From positions 1 to 64,000 of the forward strand of contig JBGSTG010000117.1 in the NCBI GenBank assembly GCA_041736625.1: a stretch of DNA of 64,000 nt, given 5' to 3'. The stretch's first letter is position 1. The number at the start of each line of letters is the position of its first letter. This stretch comes from M3007 sp041736625 (GTDB lineage Bacteria > Bacteroidota > Bacteroidia > Chitinophagales > Saprospiraceae). This document shows positions 17,963-27,095 of the stretch, in pieces. The translations under genes and the position numbers were made by a program. Below the pieces are notes generated by a model. It saw only the letters and a program-made list of their open reading frames with translations. It did no database searches and had not been told where the DNA came from.

Positions 17963-19774
17963 TCAGGAAACGGTGGCCACTGTTCTTTGGTTGCGCTTGC
18001 GGTCGTGCTCCTTCAGGTAAATTTTGCGCAGGCGAATGTTTTGAGGGGTGACCTCTACGTATTCGTCCTCCTGAATGTATTCCAGGGCCTCTTCCAAGGT
18101 AAAGCGGCGGGGGGGCGGCAGCGACGCTTTGTCGTCGGCACCGGAGGAGCGCATGTTGGTGAGTTTCTTGGTTTTGGTCACGTTGATGACCAGATCGCCG
18201 GGGCGATTGTTCTCACCGATCACCTGTCCTTCGTACACATCCTCGCCGGGTTCAATGAAAAAGACGCCGCGGTCCTGCAGGTTGTCGAGCGCGTAAGGAA
18301 TGGCGGTGCCGTTCTCCAGCACGATGAGTGAGCCGTTCTGGCGCCCGGGCAATTCGCCTTTCCAGGGTTCATAATGAAGGAAACGGTGGGTCATGATGGC
18401 CTCGCCCTGGGTACTGGTCAGTATGTTGGAGCGCAGGCCGATGATACCCCGGGAAGGAATTTCGAAGCGCAGCACAAAGCGGTCCGACTTGGGCTCCATG
18501 CTTTTCATGACCCCTTTGCGGCGGGTGACCAGCTCGATGCATTTTCCGCTGGTTTCTTCAGGCACGTCGATGGTGAGCTCTTCCACCGGCTCGCATTTTA
18601 CGCCGTCGATTTCCTTGACGATCACCCTCGGCTGGCCGATCTGTAGTTCATAGCCTTCGCGGCGCATGGTTTCAATGAGCACAGCCAGGTGCAGAACGCC
18701 GCGCCCGAACACCATAAAGGAGTCGGCCGAATTGGTCTCCTGCATCCGCATGGCAAGGTTCTTTTCCAGTTCTTTTTCGAGCCGCTCGCGAATGTGGCGG
18801 CTGGTGACGAACTTGCCCTCCTTGCCGAAAAACGGCGAGTCGTTGATGGTGAAGAGCATGCTCATGGTGGGCTCGTCGATGGCGATGGTTTCCAGCGCTT
18901 CGGGGTTCTCGTAGTCGGCGATGGTATCACCGATATCGAAACCGTCGACCCCCACAACCGCACAAATGTCGCCCGCTTCCACGCGGCTGACCTCTTTTTT
19001 GCCCATGCCTTCAAAGACGTAGAGCTGTTTGATGCGGTGGCGACCCACGGTACCGTCCTTTTTCACGAGCGACACCGGTTGGTTGCTGTTCAGTGCACCC
19101 CGCTTGAGGCGACCGATGGCGATCCGGCCGATGAAGTTGGAATAGTCCAGTGAAGTGATCATCATCTGAGGGCTGCCCTCCTCCACCTGAGGGGGCGGGA
19201 TGTGCTCAAGGATGGCGTCGAGCAAGGGGGTGATGTCTTCCGTTGGTTTATTCCAGTCGGTGCTCATCCAACCCTGTTTGGCTGAGCCGTAGATGGTCGG
19301 GAAGTCGAGCTGCTCTTCGGTAGCGTCGAGGGAAAACATGAGATCGAACACCTGCTCGTGGGCCCAGTCGGGGTTGCAGTTGGGCTTGTCGACCTTGTTG
19401 ATGACGACAATGGCTTTTTTGCCCATTTGCAGGGCTTTTTGCAGCACAAATCGGGTTTGGGGCATAGGGCCCTCAAATGCGTCGACGAGCAGCAGCACAC
19501 CGTCGGCCATGTTGAGGACGCGCTCCACCTCGCCACCGAAGTCGGCGTGCCCGGGGGTATCGATGATATTGATCTTGGCGCCGTTGTACGTGATGGAAAC
19601 GTTCTTGGCCAGAATGGTGATGCCGCGCTCGCGCTCCAGATCGTTGTTGTCCAGGATCAGTTCGCCGGTAAGCTCGTGCTCCTTGAACAGTTTTGCCGTG
19701 TGGATCATTTTGTCCACCAGGGTGGTTTTGCCGTGGTCGACGTGCGCGATGATGGCGATGTTGCGGATATTCAT
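17963..19774 (-). CDS. typA: Ribosome-associated translational GTPase TypA/BipA
   Basis: 603 residues, the normal family length. G1 is AHVDHGKTT (residues ~10-18), G2 RERGITI, G3 DTPGHADF, G4 NKVD. The EF-G-like domains and the BipA-specific C-terminal domain follow (SRGIIGLRSNILTSTQGEAI, then LTNMRSSGADD). BipA binds the 70S ribosome at the factor site and aids 50S assembly and growth under stress or cold. It is a single-gene unit with its own -7 box upstream; queA follows on the same strand from a separate promoter. Confidence 0.97.
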   Translation of the reverse strand: MNIRNIAIIAHVDHGKTTLVDKMIHTAKLFKEHELTGELILDNNDLERERGITILAKNVSITYNGAKINIIDTPGHADFGGEVERVLNMADGVLLLVDAFEGPMPQTRFVLQKALQMGKKAIVVINKVDKPNCNPDWAHEQVFDLMFSLDATEEQLDFPTIYGSAKQGWMSTDWNKPTEDITPLLDAILEHIPPPQVEEGSPQMMITSLDYSNFIGRIAIGRLKRGALNSNQPVSLVKKDGTVGRHRIKQLYVFEGMGKKEVSRVEAGDICAVVGVDGFDIGDTIADYENPEALETIAIDEPTMSMLFTINDSPFFGKEGKFVTSRHIRERLEKELEKNLAMRMQETNSADSFMVFGRGVLHLAVLIETMRREGYELQIGQPRVIVKEIDGVKCEPVEELTIDVPEETSGKCIELVTRRKGVMKSMEPKSDRFVLRFEIPSRGIIGLRSNILTSTQGEAIMTHRFLHYEPWKGELPGRQNGSLIVLENGTAIPYALDNLQDRGVFFIEPGEDVYEGQVIGENNRPGDLVINVTKTKKLTNMRSSGADDKASLPPPRRFTLEEALEYIQEDEYVEVTPQNIRLRKIYLKEHDRKRNQRTVATVS

Positions 19775-19820
19775 GAACGGTTTTTAAGGCGCAGTTGCGC
19801 GCCTGATTTTTTCAAAGGCG

Positions 19821-19828
19821 CAAAAATA
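19821..19828 (-). promoter_or_regulatory. Candidate -7 box of typA
   Basis: CAAAAATA on the plus strand reads TATTTTTG on the minus strand, a full TAnnTTTG match, 47 nt before the start codon. Confidence 0.45.
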
Positions 19829-19959
19829 CGACCATTTTCGTTGATATGAAAGGGGTGATACACGAACAAATTGTTAAGTCCGCAAATACACCGTACTAAT
19901 ACGTCGAAATTTTACATTTATTTAATAGATAAAAATTTTTTCAGAGAACTGAATTTTTA

Positions 19960-19967
19960 TACATTTG
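19960..19967 (+). promoter_or_regulatory. Candidate -7 box of the TSUP transporter gene
   Basis: TACATTTG within AT-rich DNA, about 117 nt before the ATG at 20084. The long leader that follows has no riboswitch I can recognise. Confidence 0.45.
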
Positions 19968-20083
19968 TGCTTTCCCACGGACATCCCTCCCGGCATTCCG
20001 GTCTCCATTTTAGCAAGCCATCGAAAGAGCCAATTGAGAGCGCCATCATTGAAACGGTTTTGCCGGGTTTTTTTTTCAAGTTC

Positions 20084-20854
20084 ATGTTTTGGATCATAGC
20101 CGCTACGGCCTTTTTGGCCTCGCTACTGACCCTGTTCTCCGGTTTCGGTCTGGGTACCATTTTGTTGCCGGTAATGGGTTTGTTTTTTCCAGTAGAAGTA
20201 GCGGTCGCACTCACGGGTGTAGTGCATCTTTCTAACAACCTTTTCAAGCTTGTGCTGGTCGGACGATTTGCCGACCGGCCCACCCTCCTGCGGTTCGGCA
20301 TCCCATCGGTTGCCGGTGGCCTGCTGGGCGCCTGGACGCTGTCCGCCATGAGCGAACTGGCGCCGTGGTTCACCTGGGCCTGGGGCGCCCATCGTTTTGA
20401 TGTGGAAGCCATCAAACTGGTTGTTGGCGTGCTGATGGTTCTTTTTGCACTGCTGGAACTGACACCGGCCGGCCGGCAGATGCGTTTCGGTCGCCGTTTA
20501 TTGTACGTAGGAGGATTGATCAGTGGCTTCTTCGGGGGGTTAAGCGGGCATCAGGGCGCCCTGCGCTCCGCTTTTCTCATCAATCTTGGACTGGACAAGT
20601 CGGCCTACATCGCCACCGGGGTACTCATCGCCTGTCTGGTAGACGGGGTACGGATACCGGTTTATTTCAGCCGTTTTTTGGCCGACGAAGGGTTGCAAAA
20701 CTGGCCCGTGCTCGTCACCGCCATTGTTTTTGCCTTTGCCGGCGCCTACCTCGGCGCGCGGTACATGGAAAAGGTGACGCTCGGCGCGGTGCAGTGGATC
20801 ACCGGTGTGCTGATCATGGCCGTGGGGCTGCTGTTGGCGGCGGGTATCCTTTGA
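20084..20854 (+). CDS. TSUP/TauE-SafE family membrane transporter
   Basis: 256 residues from the ATG at 20084. A longer open frame starts at 19871, but its first 71 codons are charged, unlike the family, and would include the promoter. The protein has about eight hydrophobic segments, beginning FWIIAATAFLASLLTLFSGF. The paired glycine motifs of TSUP permeases are present (FSGFGLGTILLP and, after the midpoint, GGLISGFFGGLSGHQGALR). These permeases move sulfite, sulfoacetate or other organosulfur anions; the substrate here is unknown. It converges on the UbiA-family gene with 4 bp between stops. Confidence 0.87.
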   Translation: MFWIIAATAFLASLLTLFSGFGLGTILLPVMGLFFPVEVAVALTGVVHLSNNLFKLVLVGRFADRPTLLRFGIPSVAGGLLGAWTLSAMSELAPWFTWAWGAHRFDVEAIKLVVGVLMVLFALLELTPAGRQMRFGRRLLYVGGLISGFFGGLSGHQGALRSAFLINLGLDKSAYIATGVLIACLVDGVRIPVYFSRFLADEGLQNWPVLVTAIVFAFAGAYLGARYMEKVTLGAVQWITGVLIMAVGLLLAAGIL

Positions 20855-20858
20855 GGGC

Positions 20859-21776
20859 CTACCCGCCGTGTCCGCGCAGATACAACAGCCACACAAACGA
20901 CCCTACCCATCCGGCCAGCACCAGTTGCAGGAACCCGTCGCGCAACAAGGCCCGGGTGGGCGATTCCGTTTTGTTGTACACCAGCGTGAGTTGCAGGTAG
21001 CGCAGCACCCCCAGCACCACAAATACGCCGGTATAATAAATTTGGTTGGTGCCGATACGGGCCTCCACTTCCGGTGAAAAGCAGTACATCAGGTAGGCCA
21101 CAATGGAAACAGTGGAACAAACGACCATGCTCATGTCCAAAAACGGCAGGTTGTACCCCTCGAGCGCTTTGCGGAAGCCGGCGCTGTCCTGTGCCACCAG
21201 GTACTCGCCACGGCGCTTGGCCAGACCCAGGATGAGCGCCAGCAAAAAGGTCATGACAATGAGCCATTGGGAAACCACCACGCCTGCCGCCGCGCCGCCG
21301 GCAAATACCCGCAGCAGGAAACCCACCGAGATGGTAAAAATGTCCACAATGGCGATGTTTTTCAGGTAAAAACTGTACCAGAGGTTGATCGCGAAGTAAA
21401 GCAGGCACAGCAACAGCAGATCGGTTCCCAACCAGGTCGCCAGCAACGTGCCGGCGGCAAGCACCAGTACCAGTACGGCAATAGCCTGCCTCGCCGATAC
21501 GGCGCCGGAAGCGATGGGCCGCTTTTTTTTGTCGGGATGAAGGCGGTCTTTGGGCGCATCAACCAGATCGTTGAGGATGTACACACCGGAGGCCACCAGC
21601 GAAAAGGCCAGAAAAGCCAGCGATACGCGTCCGAAAACGACCGGTTCGTGCAAACGGGCGGCAAAAAACGGCGGAATAAACAGGAACAGGTTTTTAACCC
21701 AGTGCTCGAGACGCAACAGCCCGGCGATGACGCCCGGCTTCAGGAGATCGTTGGTGGGTCGACGGCGTTCGGACAT
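20859..21776 (-). CDS. UbiA-family prenyltransferase, decaprenyl-phosphate phosphoribosyltransferase-like
   Basis: 305 residues from the ATG at 21776; an upstream in-frame start at 21818 adds 14 residues. LRLEHWVKNLFLFIPP is the variant of the LRPxQWVKN motif typical of the DPPR-synthase branch of UbiA proteins. The first Asp-rich site is NDLVDAPKDRLHPDKKKRP, and about eight membrane helices follow. In actinobacteria this branch transfers phosphoribose to decaprenyl phosphate for arabinan synthesis. In Bacteroidota the acceptor and product are not established, so the substrate is uncertain. It is 51 bp downstream of purN and likely co-transcribed. Confidence 0.82.
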   Translation of the reverse strand: MSERRRPTNDLLKPGVIAGLLRLEHWVKNLFLFIPPFFAARLHEPVVFGRVSLAFLAFSLVASGVYILNDLVDAPKDRLHPDKKKRPIASGAVSARQAIAVLVLVLAAGTLLATWLGTDLLLLCLLYFAINLWYSFYLKNIAIVDIFTISVGFLLRVFAGGAAAGVVVSQWLIVMTFLLALILGLAKRRGEYLVAQDSAGFRKALEGYNLPFLDMSMVVCSTVSIVAYLMYCFSPEVEARIGTNQIYYTGVFVVLGVLRYLQLTLVYNKTESPTRALLRDGFLQLVLAGWVGSFVWLLYLRGHGG

Positions 21777-21827
21777 GGACAATTCTTTTAAAGCGAATGT
21801 AGCATAAAACAACCACAAGGCACGCGC

Positions 21828-22403
21828 TCACACCGGCTGTTGGGCGATCAACTGCTCTACTACCTTGGGATAATGTTGGTGTTCCAGGATTTGCACCCGC
21901 CGGGCAATGTCGTCCGGCGTATCCGTCGGCAATACCGGACAGGAGGCCTGAAAAATAATCGCTCCATCGTCGTAGCGCTCATTGACATAGTGAATGGTAA
22001 TGCCGGTTTCCGGATCGCCGGCTTCCTGCACCGCCTGGTGTACCCGCATGCCGTACATGCCTTTACCACCGTGTCGGGGGAGCAATGCCGGGTGGATGTT
22101 CACAATGCGGTTGGGGTACGCCCGGACCAGGTAGGCGGGCGCGAGCCACAGGAATCCGGCGAGCACAATGTACCGGACGTGGTACAGATCCAGGTCGGCC
22201 AGCAGCGATTCGGTTTCATAAAACGACTTTCGATCGATCACGAGGGTGGGTACACCCAGCTCGTCTGCGTGGCGCAACGCGCCGGCGCCGGGTTTGTTCG
22301 ACACCAGTACGCCTACCCGAATATCCGGATGTGCAGCAAAATGTTCCATCAGCCGGCGGGCGTTGGTACCGGAGCCGGAGGCGAAGATGGCGAGATAGGT
22401 CAT
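21828..22403 (-). CDS. purN: Phosphoribosylglycinamide formyltransferase
   Basis: 191 residues, normal for PurN, which formylates GAR with 10-formyl-THF in purine synthesis. The GAR-binding loop GSGTN is at residues 10-14. The catalytic N102 and H104 lie in NIHPALLP, and the catalytic Asp is in YDDG (residues 144-147). It sits between two UbiA-family genes on the same strand (90 bp after the upstream one, 51 bp before the next). The three may form one transcript from the promoter at 23394. Confidence 0.95.
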   Translation of the reverse strand: MTYLAIFASGSGTNARRLMEHFAAHPDIRVGVLVSNKPGAGALRHADELGVPTLVIDRKSFYETESLLADLDLYHVRYIVLAGFLWLAPAYLVRAYPNRIVNIHPALLPRHGGKGMYGMRVHQAVQEAGDPETGITIHYVNERYDDGAIIFQASCPVLPTDTPDDIARRVQILEHQHYPKVVEQLIAQQPV

Positions 22404-22493
22404 GGCAATGGGCAGGGTTTAAGATGCTTTGTGTTTAATGTTCAGGGCGGGTTGCGGAAAGGGTTAGGTAGCAGCATCGAACAGCGTTGGGCG

Positions 22494-23363
22494 TCACAAG
22501 AGCAGGTCGCTCACCATCAGCGTTCCAAAAAGCACGCTGGCGACGCCGTTGGTGGTAAAAAAGGCCAGATTGACCCGGCTCAGGTCATTTGGTTTGACGA
22601 GCAGGTGTTGGTAAACGAGCAGCAACAAAAACAGGGCCGTTCCGATCCAGGCCGCCCACTGCGTTGCCCCCTGCGTTTCGAACCCGGCCCTGCGCAGGGC
22701 CACAATCATGAGCAGAGCTGTGCCCAGATGCAACCACTCGGATACCCGCAGGGCACGCGACCGCCCCAACCAGGAGGGCACGGAATACAACTGGTGTTCC
22801 TGGTCAAAAGCCTCATCCTGCAGGGCATAGATGATGTCGAAACCGGCCGTCCAGGTGAGCACCGCCAGCCCGTACCCAATGGAGGCCAGGCCAAAATGAC
22901 CGGTAGCGGCGATGTAGGCGCCCACCGGCGCCAGGGCCAGCCCCAGGCCCAGCACAAAATGGCACAGCCAGGTGAAGCGCTTCGTGTAGCTGTAACCCAG
23001 CACAACGGCCAGGGCCATCGGCGACAGGTAAAAACACAAGGGGTTGATGAACCAGGTAGTGGCTACGAAGAGCAGGCTCATGGCCGCTACAAAAACAAGC
23101 GCCGAACGCGCCGGAATAACACCCGCCGGTATTTCCCGCAGGCGGGTGCGTGGGTTCACCGCGTCGATGTCCCGGTCAAGCCAACGGTTGAAAGCCATGG
23201 CGGCACTGCGGGCAAACACCATGCACAACAGCACCAAACCCAACAGCCGCCAGCTCATACCGTCCGTACGACCGCTCGCGCCCAGGAAAAAACCCACCAG
23301 CGCAAACGGCAGGGCGAATACAGTGTGGCTGAATTTGACAAGGGAAAGGTAGTGTTTGAGCAT
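22494..23363 (-). CDS. ubiA: UbiA-family 4-hydroxybenzoate/menaquinone-pathway polyprenyltransferase
   Basis: 289 residues from the ATG at 23363; the in-frame start at 23444 adds 27 residues and would lie upstream of the -7 box. First Asp site: NRWLDRDIDAVNPRTR; second: YALQDEAFDQEHQLYSVP; about eight membrane helices. The sequence style matches the UbiA-like proteins assigned to the futalosine menaquinone route (MqnP) as well as classical UbiA. Bacteroidota make menaquinone, so an MqnP role is the better inference, but no other mqn gene is in the window. Confidence 0.85.
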   Translation of the reverse strand: MLKHYLSLVKFSHTVFALPFALVGFFLGASGRTDGMSWRLLGLVLLCMVFARSAAMAFNRWLDRDIDAVNPRTRLREIPAGVIPARSALVFVAAMSLLFVATTWFINPLCFYLSPMALAVVLGYSYTKRFTWLCHFVLGLGLALAPVGAYIAATGHFGLASIGYGLAVLTWTAGFDIIYALQDEAFDQEHQLYSVPSWLGRSRALRVSEWLHLGTALLMIVALRRAGFETQGATQWAAWIGTALFLLLLVYQHLLVKPNDLSRVNLAFFTTNGVASVLFGTLMVSDLLL

Positions 23364-23393
23364 TGGATACGGCTGTTTTGTTTCCCAATCGTG

Positions 23394-23401
23394 CAAATGT
23401 A
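23394..23401 (-). promoter_or_regulatory. Candidate -7 box of the ubiA-purN-UbiA transcript
   Basis: CAAATGTA on the plus strand reads TACATTTG on the minus strand, 31 nt before the ATG. It is back to back with the fabH promoter 55 bp away. Confidence 0.5.
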
Positions 23402-23456
23402 CGAACCCCGCAAACCATAACTGCGCGGCATCGGTAAAATTCACTGCGCGCTGCCG

Positions 23457-23464
23457 TACCTTTG
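23457..23464 (+). promoter_or_regulatory. Candidate -7 box of fabH
   Basis: TACCTTTG followed by C, 28 nt before the ATG at 23492. Confidence 0.52.
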
Positions 23465-23491
23465 CAGATCATTCTTGCATAAAATATCCAT

Positions 23492-24484
23492 ATGGCGAAC
23501 AGACTCCGCGCCGCCATCACCGGCGTACACGGATGGGTACCGGAGGACCGGCTCACCAACCACGACCTGGAAAAAATAGTCGACACCAACGACGAGTGGA
23601 TTTTTTCCCGGACAGGCATCCGCGAACGCCGAATCCTGCGCACGCCCGGGTGGGCGACGAGCGACATGTGCACAGAGGCCGTAAAGGGGTTGCTCGAAAG
23701 AACGGGCGTTAAACCCGGCGAGATCGACCTGCTCCTCGTGGCCACCATCACCGGCGACCTGGTGTTTCCGGACACAGCCAACACCGTGTGCGACAAGATC
23801 GGCGCCAAAAATGCCTTCGGTTACGATGTCAACGCCGCGTGCTCCGGCTTCCTGTATGCACTGGCTACCGCTGCCCAGTTTATCCAAACGGGCGTTTACC
23901 AAAAAGTGGTGGTGGTGGGCGCCGATTTTATGTCGTCCATCATCGACTATACCGACCGCACGACATGCGTCATCTTTGGCGACGGCGCCGGCGCCGTGCT
24001 GCTCGAACCACGCACCGACGGCAACGGCGTGATGGACTTTATCCTGCGCTCCGACGGCGCTGGCCGCGAATACCTGCACATGAAAGCCGGCGGCTCCAAA
24101 CGGCCTCCCAGCCTCGAAACCGTGCAAAACCGCGAACATTATGTGTACCAGGACGGCAAGCGCGTGTTTAAATACGCCGTAGAGGGCATGGTGAACACCA
24201 CGCAGGAGTTGCTGCGCCGCAACAAGATGACCACCGACGACGTAAATTGGCTCATTCCGCACCAGGCCAACATCCGCATCATCACCTCCGTGGCCGAACA
24301 CCTCGGCTTTCCCATAGACCGCGTGACGATAAACATCGAAAAATACGGCAACACCACCGCCGGAACATTGCCCTTGTGCCTGTGGGAATTTCAAGACAAG
24401 TTCAAAAAGGGCGACAACATTGTACTGACCGCCTTTGGCGGCGGGTTCACCTGGGGCTCGCTCCTCCTGAAGTGGGCCCTGTAA
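23492..24484 (+). CDS. fabH: Beta-ketoacyl-ACP synthase III
   Basis: 330 residues. FabH condenses acetyl-CoA with malonyl-ACP to start fatty-acid synthesis. Active-site Cys117 is in NAACSGF, the catalytic His in LIPHQANIR and the catalytic Asn in NTTAG, so the thiolase-fold triad is complete. GDGAGAVLLE and the closing FGGGFTWGSLLLKW are family hallmarks. It opens a fabH-efp-accB-accC group that links fatty-acid initiation with acetyl-CoA carboxylase; efp has its own -7 box 30 nt after the fabH stop. Confidence 0.96.
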   Translation: MANRLRAAITGVHGWVPEDRLTNHDLEKIVDTNDEWIFSRTGIRERRILRTPGWATSDMCTEAVKGLLERTGVKPGEIDLLLVATITGDLVFPDTANTVCDKIGAKNAFGYDVNAACSGFLYALATAAQFIQTGVYQKVVVVGADFMSSIIDYTDRTTCVIFGDGAGAVLLEPRTDGNGVMDFILRSDGAGREYLHMKAGGSKRPPSLETVQNREHYVYQDGKRVFKYAVEGMVNTTQELLRRNKMTTDDVNWLIPHQANIRIITSVAEHLGFPIDRVTINIEKYGNTTAGTLPLCLWEFQDKFKKGDNIVLTAFGGGFTWGSLLLKWAL

Positions 24485-24513
24485 TTACTTTTTAACGCTT
24501 TGGTGAAATTGCC

Positions 24514-24521
24514 TACTTTTG
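24514..24521 (+). promoter_or_regulatory. Candidate -7 box of efp
   Basis: TACTTTTG followed by C in the fabH-efp gap, 85 nt before the efp ATG. Confidence 0.5.
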
Positions 24522-24605
24522 CGCCCCGGAAGCACTCCGGTGATCCGCCAACAATGTGGCATTTTTACCATCCAATCACCTTTTTCATCCTTACAACCCA
24601 ACACA

Positions 24606-25172
24606 ATGGCAACGACGGCAGACATCCGAAACGGTCTTTGCATCGAACACAACAACGATATCTATAAGGTCATCGACTTCCAACGCTTCCAGGTGGGTCG
24701 CGGCAGCGGAAAAGTGTGGACAAAGCTGAAGAGTACCACCACCGGCAAGGTTGTTGAACATACCTATCAAAGCGGCCACGACATCACCGAGGTGCGCGTG
24801 GAACGCCGTAAATTTCAGTTTCTCTACCTGGAAGGCGATGATTTTGTCTTCATGAACCAGGAAACGTTTGATCAGATATCCGTTCCGGGGAGCGTAATTG
24901 ACAATGGAAAGTTTCTGAAAGAAGGCGATGTGGTGGACGGGCTTTTCGACGCCCGGAACGACAATATGCTGTCGGTGGAATTGCCCCAGACCCTCGTGCT
25001 GGAAATCACGTACACCGAACCCGGCATGCGCGGCGACACCGCCACCAACACACTCAAGCCCGCCACCGTGGAAACCGGCGCCGAAGTGCGGGTGCCGCTG
25101 TTCTGCGACGCCGGCGACCTGATCAAAATCGACACCGCCACCGGCGCTTACATAGAACGCGTCAAGAAATAA
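24606..25172 (+). CDS. efp: Translation elongation factor P
   Basis: 188 residues from the ATG at 24606; the frame opens at a TTG (24519) that overlaps the promoter and is not a start. EF-P rescues ribosomes stalled at polyproline. The KOW-like domain I and the two OB domains are present, including the C-terminal signature TNTLKPATVETGAEVRVPLF. The domain I tip reads VGRGSGKVW, which puts Arg32 where the modified residue sits, instead of the PGKG lysine of E. coli-type EF-P. No modification enzyme (EpmA or EarP) is visible nearby. It is followed by accB after 17 bp. Confidence 0.95.
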   Translation: MATTADIRNGLCIEHNNDIYKVIDFQRFQVGRGSGKVWTKLKSTTTGKVVEHTYQSGHDITEVRVERRKFQFLYLEGDDFVFMNQETFDQISVPGSVIDNGKFLKEGDVVDGLFDARNDNMLSVELPQTLVLEITYTEPGMRGDTATNTLKPATVETGAEVRVPLFCDAGDLIKIDTATGAYIERVKK

Positions 25173-25189
25173 CTTTAAACCCTCAGGGT

Positions 25190-25708
25190 ATGGATTTTAA
25201 CCAAATTCAGGAGCTCATCCGGCTTGTGACCAAAAACAAGTTGTCCACCTTTTACTTGCAGGAGGGCGACTTCAAGATCATCATCCGAAATCAGGCGGCC
25301 CAACAGTCGACCGAAAACACGCCGGCCCAGGTTATCTATTCAGCCCCACCCCCACCGGTTGTGGCTCTCCCTGCAGCGCCCGCAGCCCCGGTCGCTCCGG
25401 CGACCGCCGGCGAGTCGGCAGATAAATCCGGTAGCGCCGAAGCGCCAAAAGCGGGGACGCCCGGAAATCTGGTGCCAATCAAATCGCCCATGGTAGGCAC
25501 CTTTTACCGATCCCCGTCGCCCGACAAGCCGCCTTTCGTCAAAATCGGCGACGACGTGGAGGTGGGCGACATGGTGTGCATCATCGAAGCCATGAAGCTT
25601 TTCAACGAGATTGAGTCCGAAGTAAAGGGCAAAATCGTAAAAGTATTGGTAGAAGACGCTTCTCCGGTCGAATACGACCAGCCGCTTTACCTGGTTGAAC
25701 CGGCATAA
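25190..25708 (+). CDS. accB: Acetyl-CoA carboxylase biotin carboxyl carrier protein
   Basis: 172 residues. There is a short N-terminal domain (IQELIRLVTKNKLSTFYLQE), a Pro/Ala-rich linker (about 50-95), and a C-terminal biotinyl domain with EAMKLFNEI at 133-141; Lys136 is the biotinylation site. It carries CO2 between AccC and the carboxyltransferase. It lies 17 bp after efp and 36 bp before accC, so it is co-transcribed. Confidence 0.96.
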   Translation: MDFNQIQELIRLVTKNKLSTFYLQEGDFKIIIRNQAAQQSTENTPAQVIYSAPPPPVVALPAAPAAPVAPATAGESADKSGSAEAPKAGTPGNLVPIKSPMVGTFYRSPSPDKPPFVKIGDDVEVGDMVCIIEAMKLFNEIESEVKGKIVKVLVEDASPVEYDQPLYLVEPA

Positions 25709-25744
25709 ACAAGAACTGCCGGGCGGCATTTAAATCCTCTCCAC

Positions 25745-27088
<1,344 letters not shown>

Positions 27089-27095
27089 GGCACCC

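Noticed and set aside
19871..20083. N-terminal extension of the TSUP transporter
   Set aside because: 71 charged, low-quality residues that would include the -7 box; the family starts at the hydrophobic segment from 20084.
21840..23420. 526-codon plus-strand open frame
   Set aside because: Antisense to purN and ubiA, Gln/Gly-rich, no family features.
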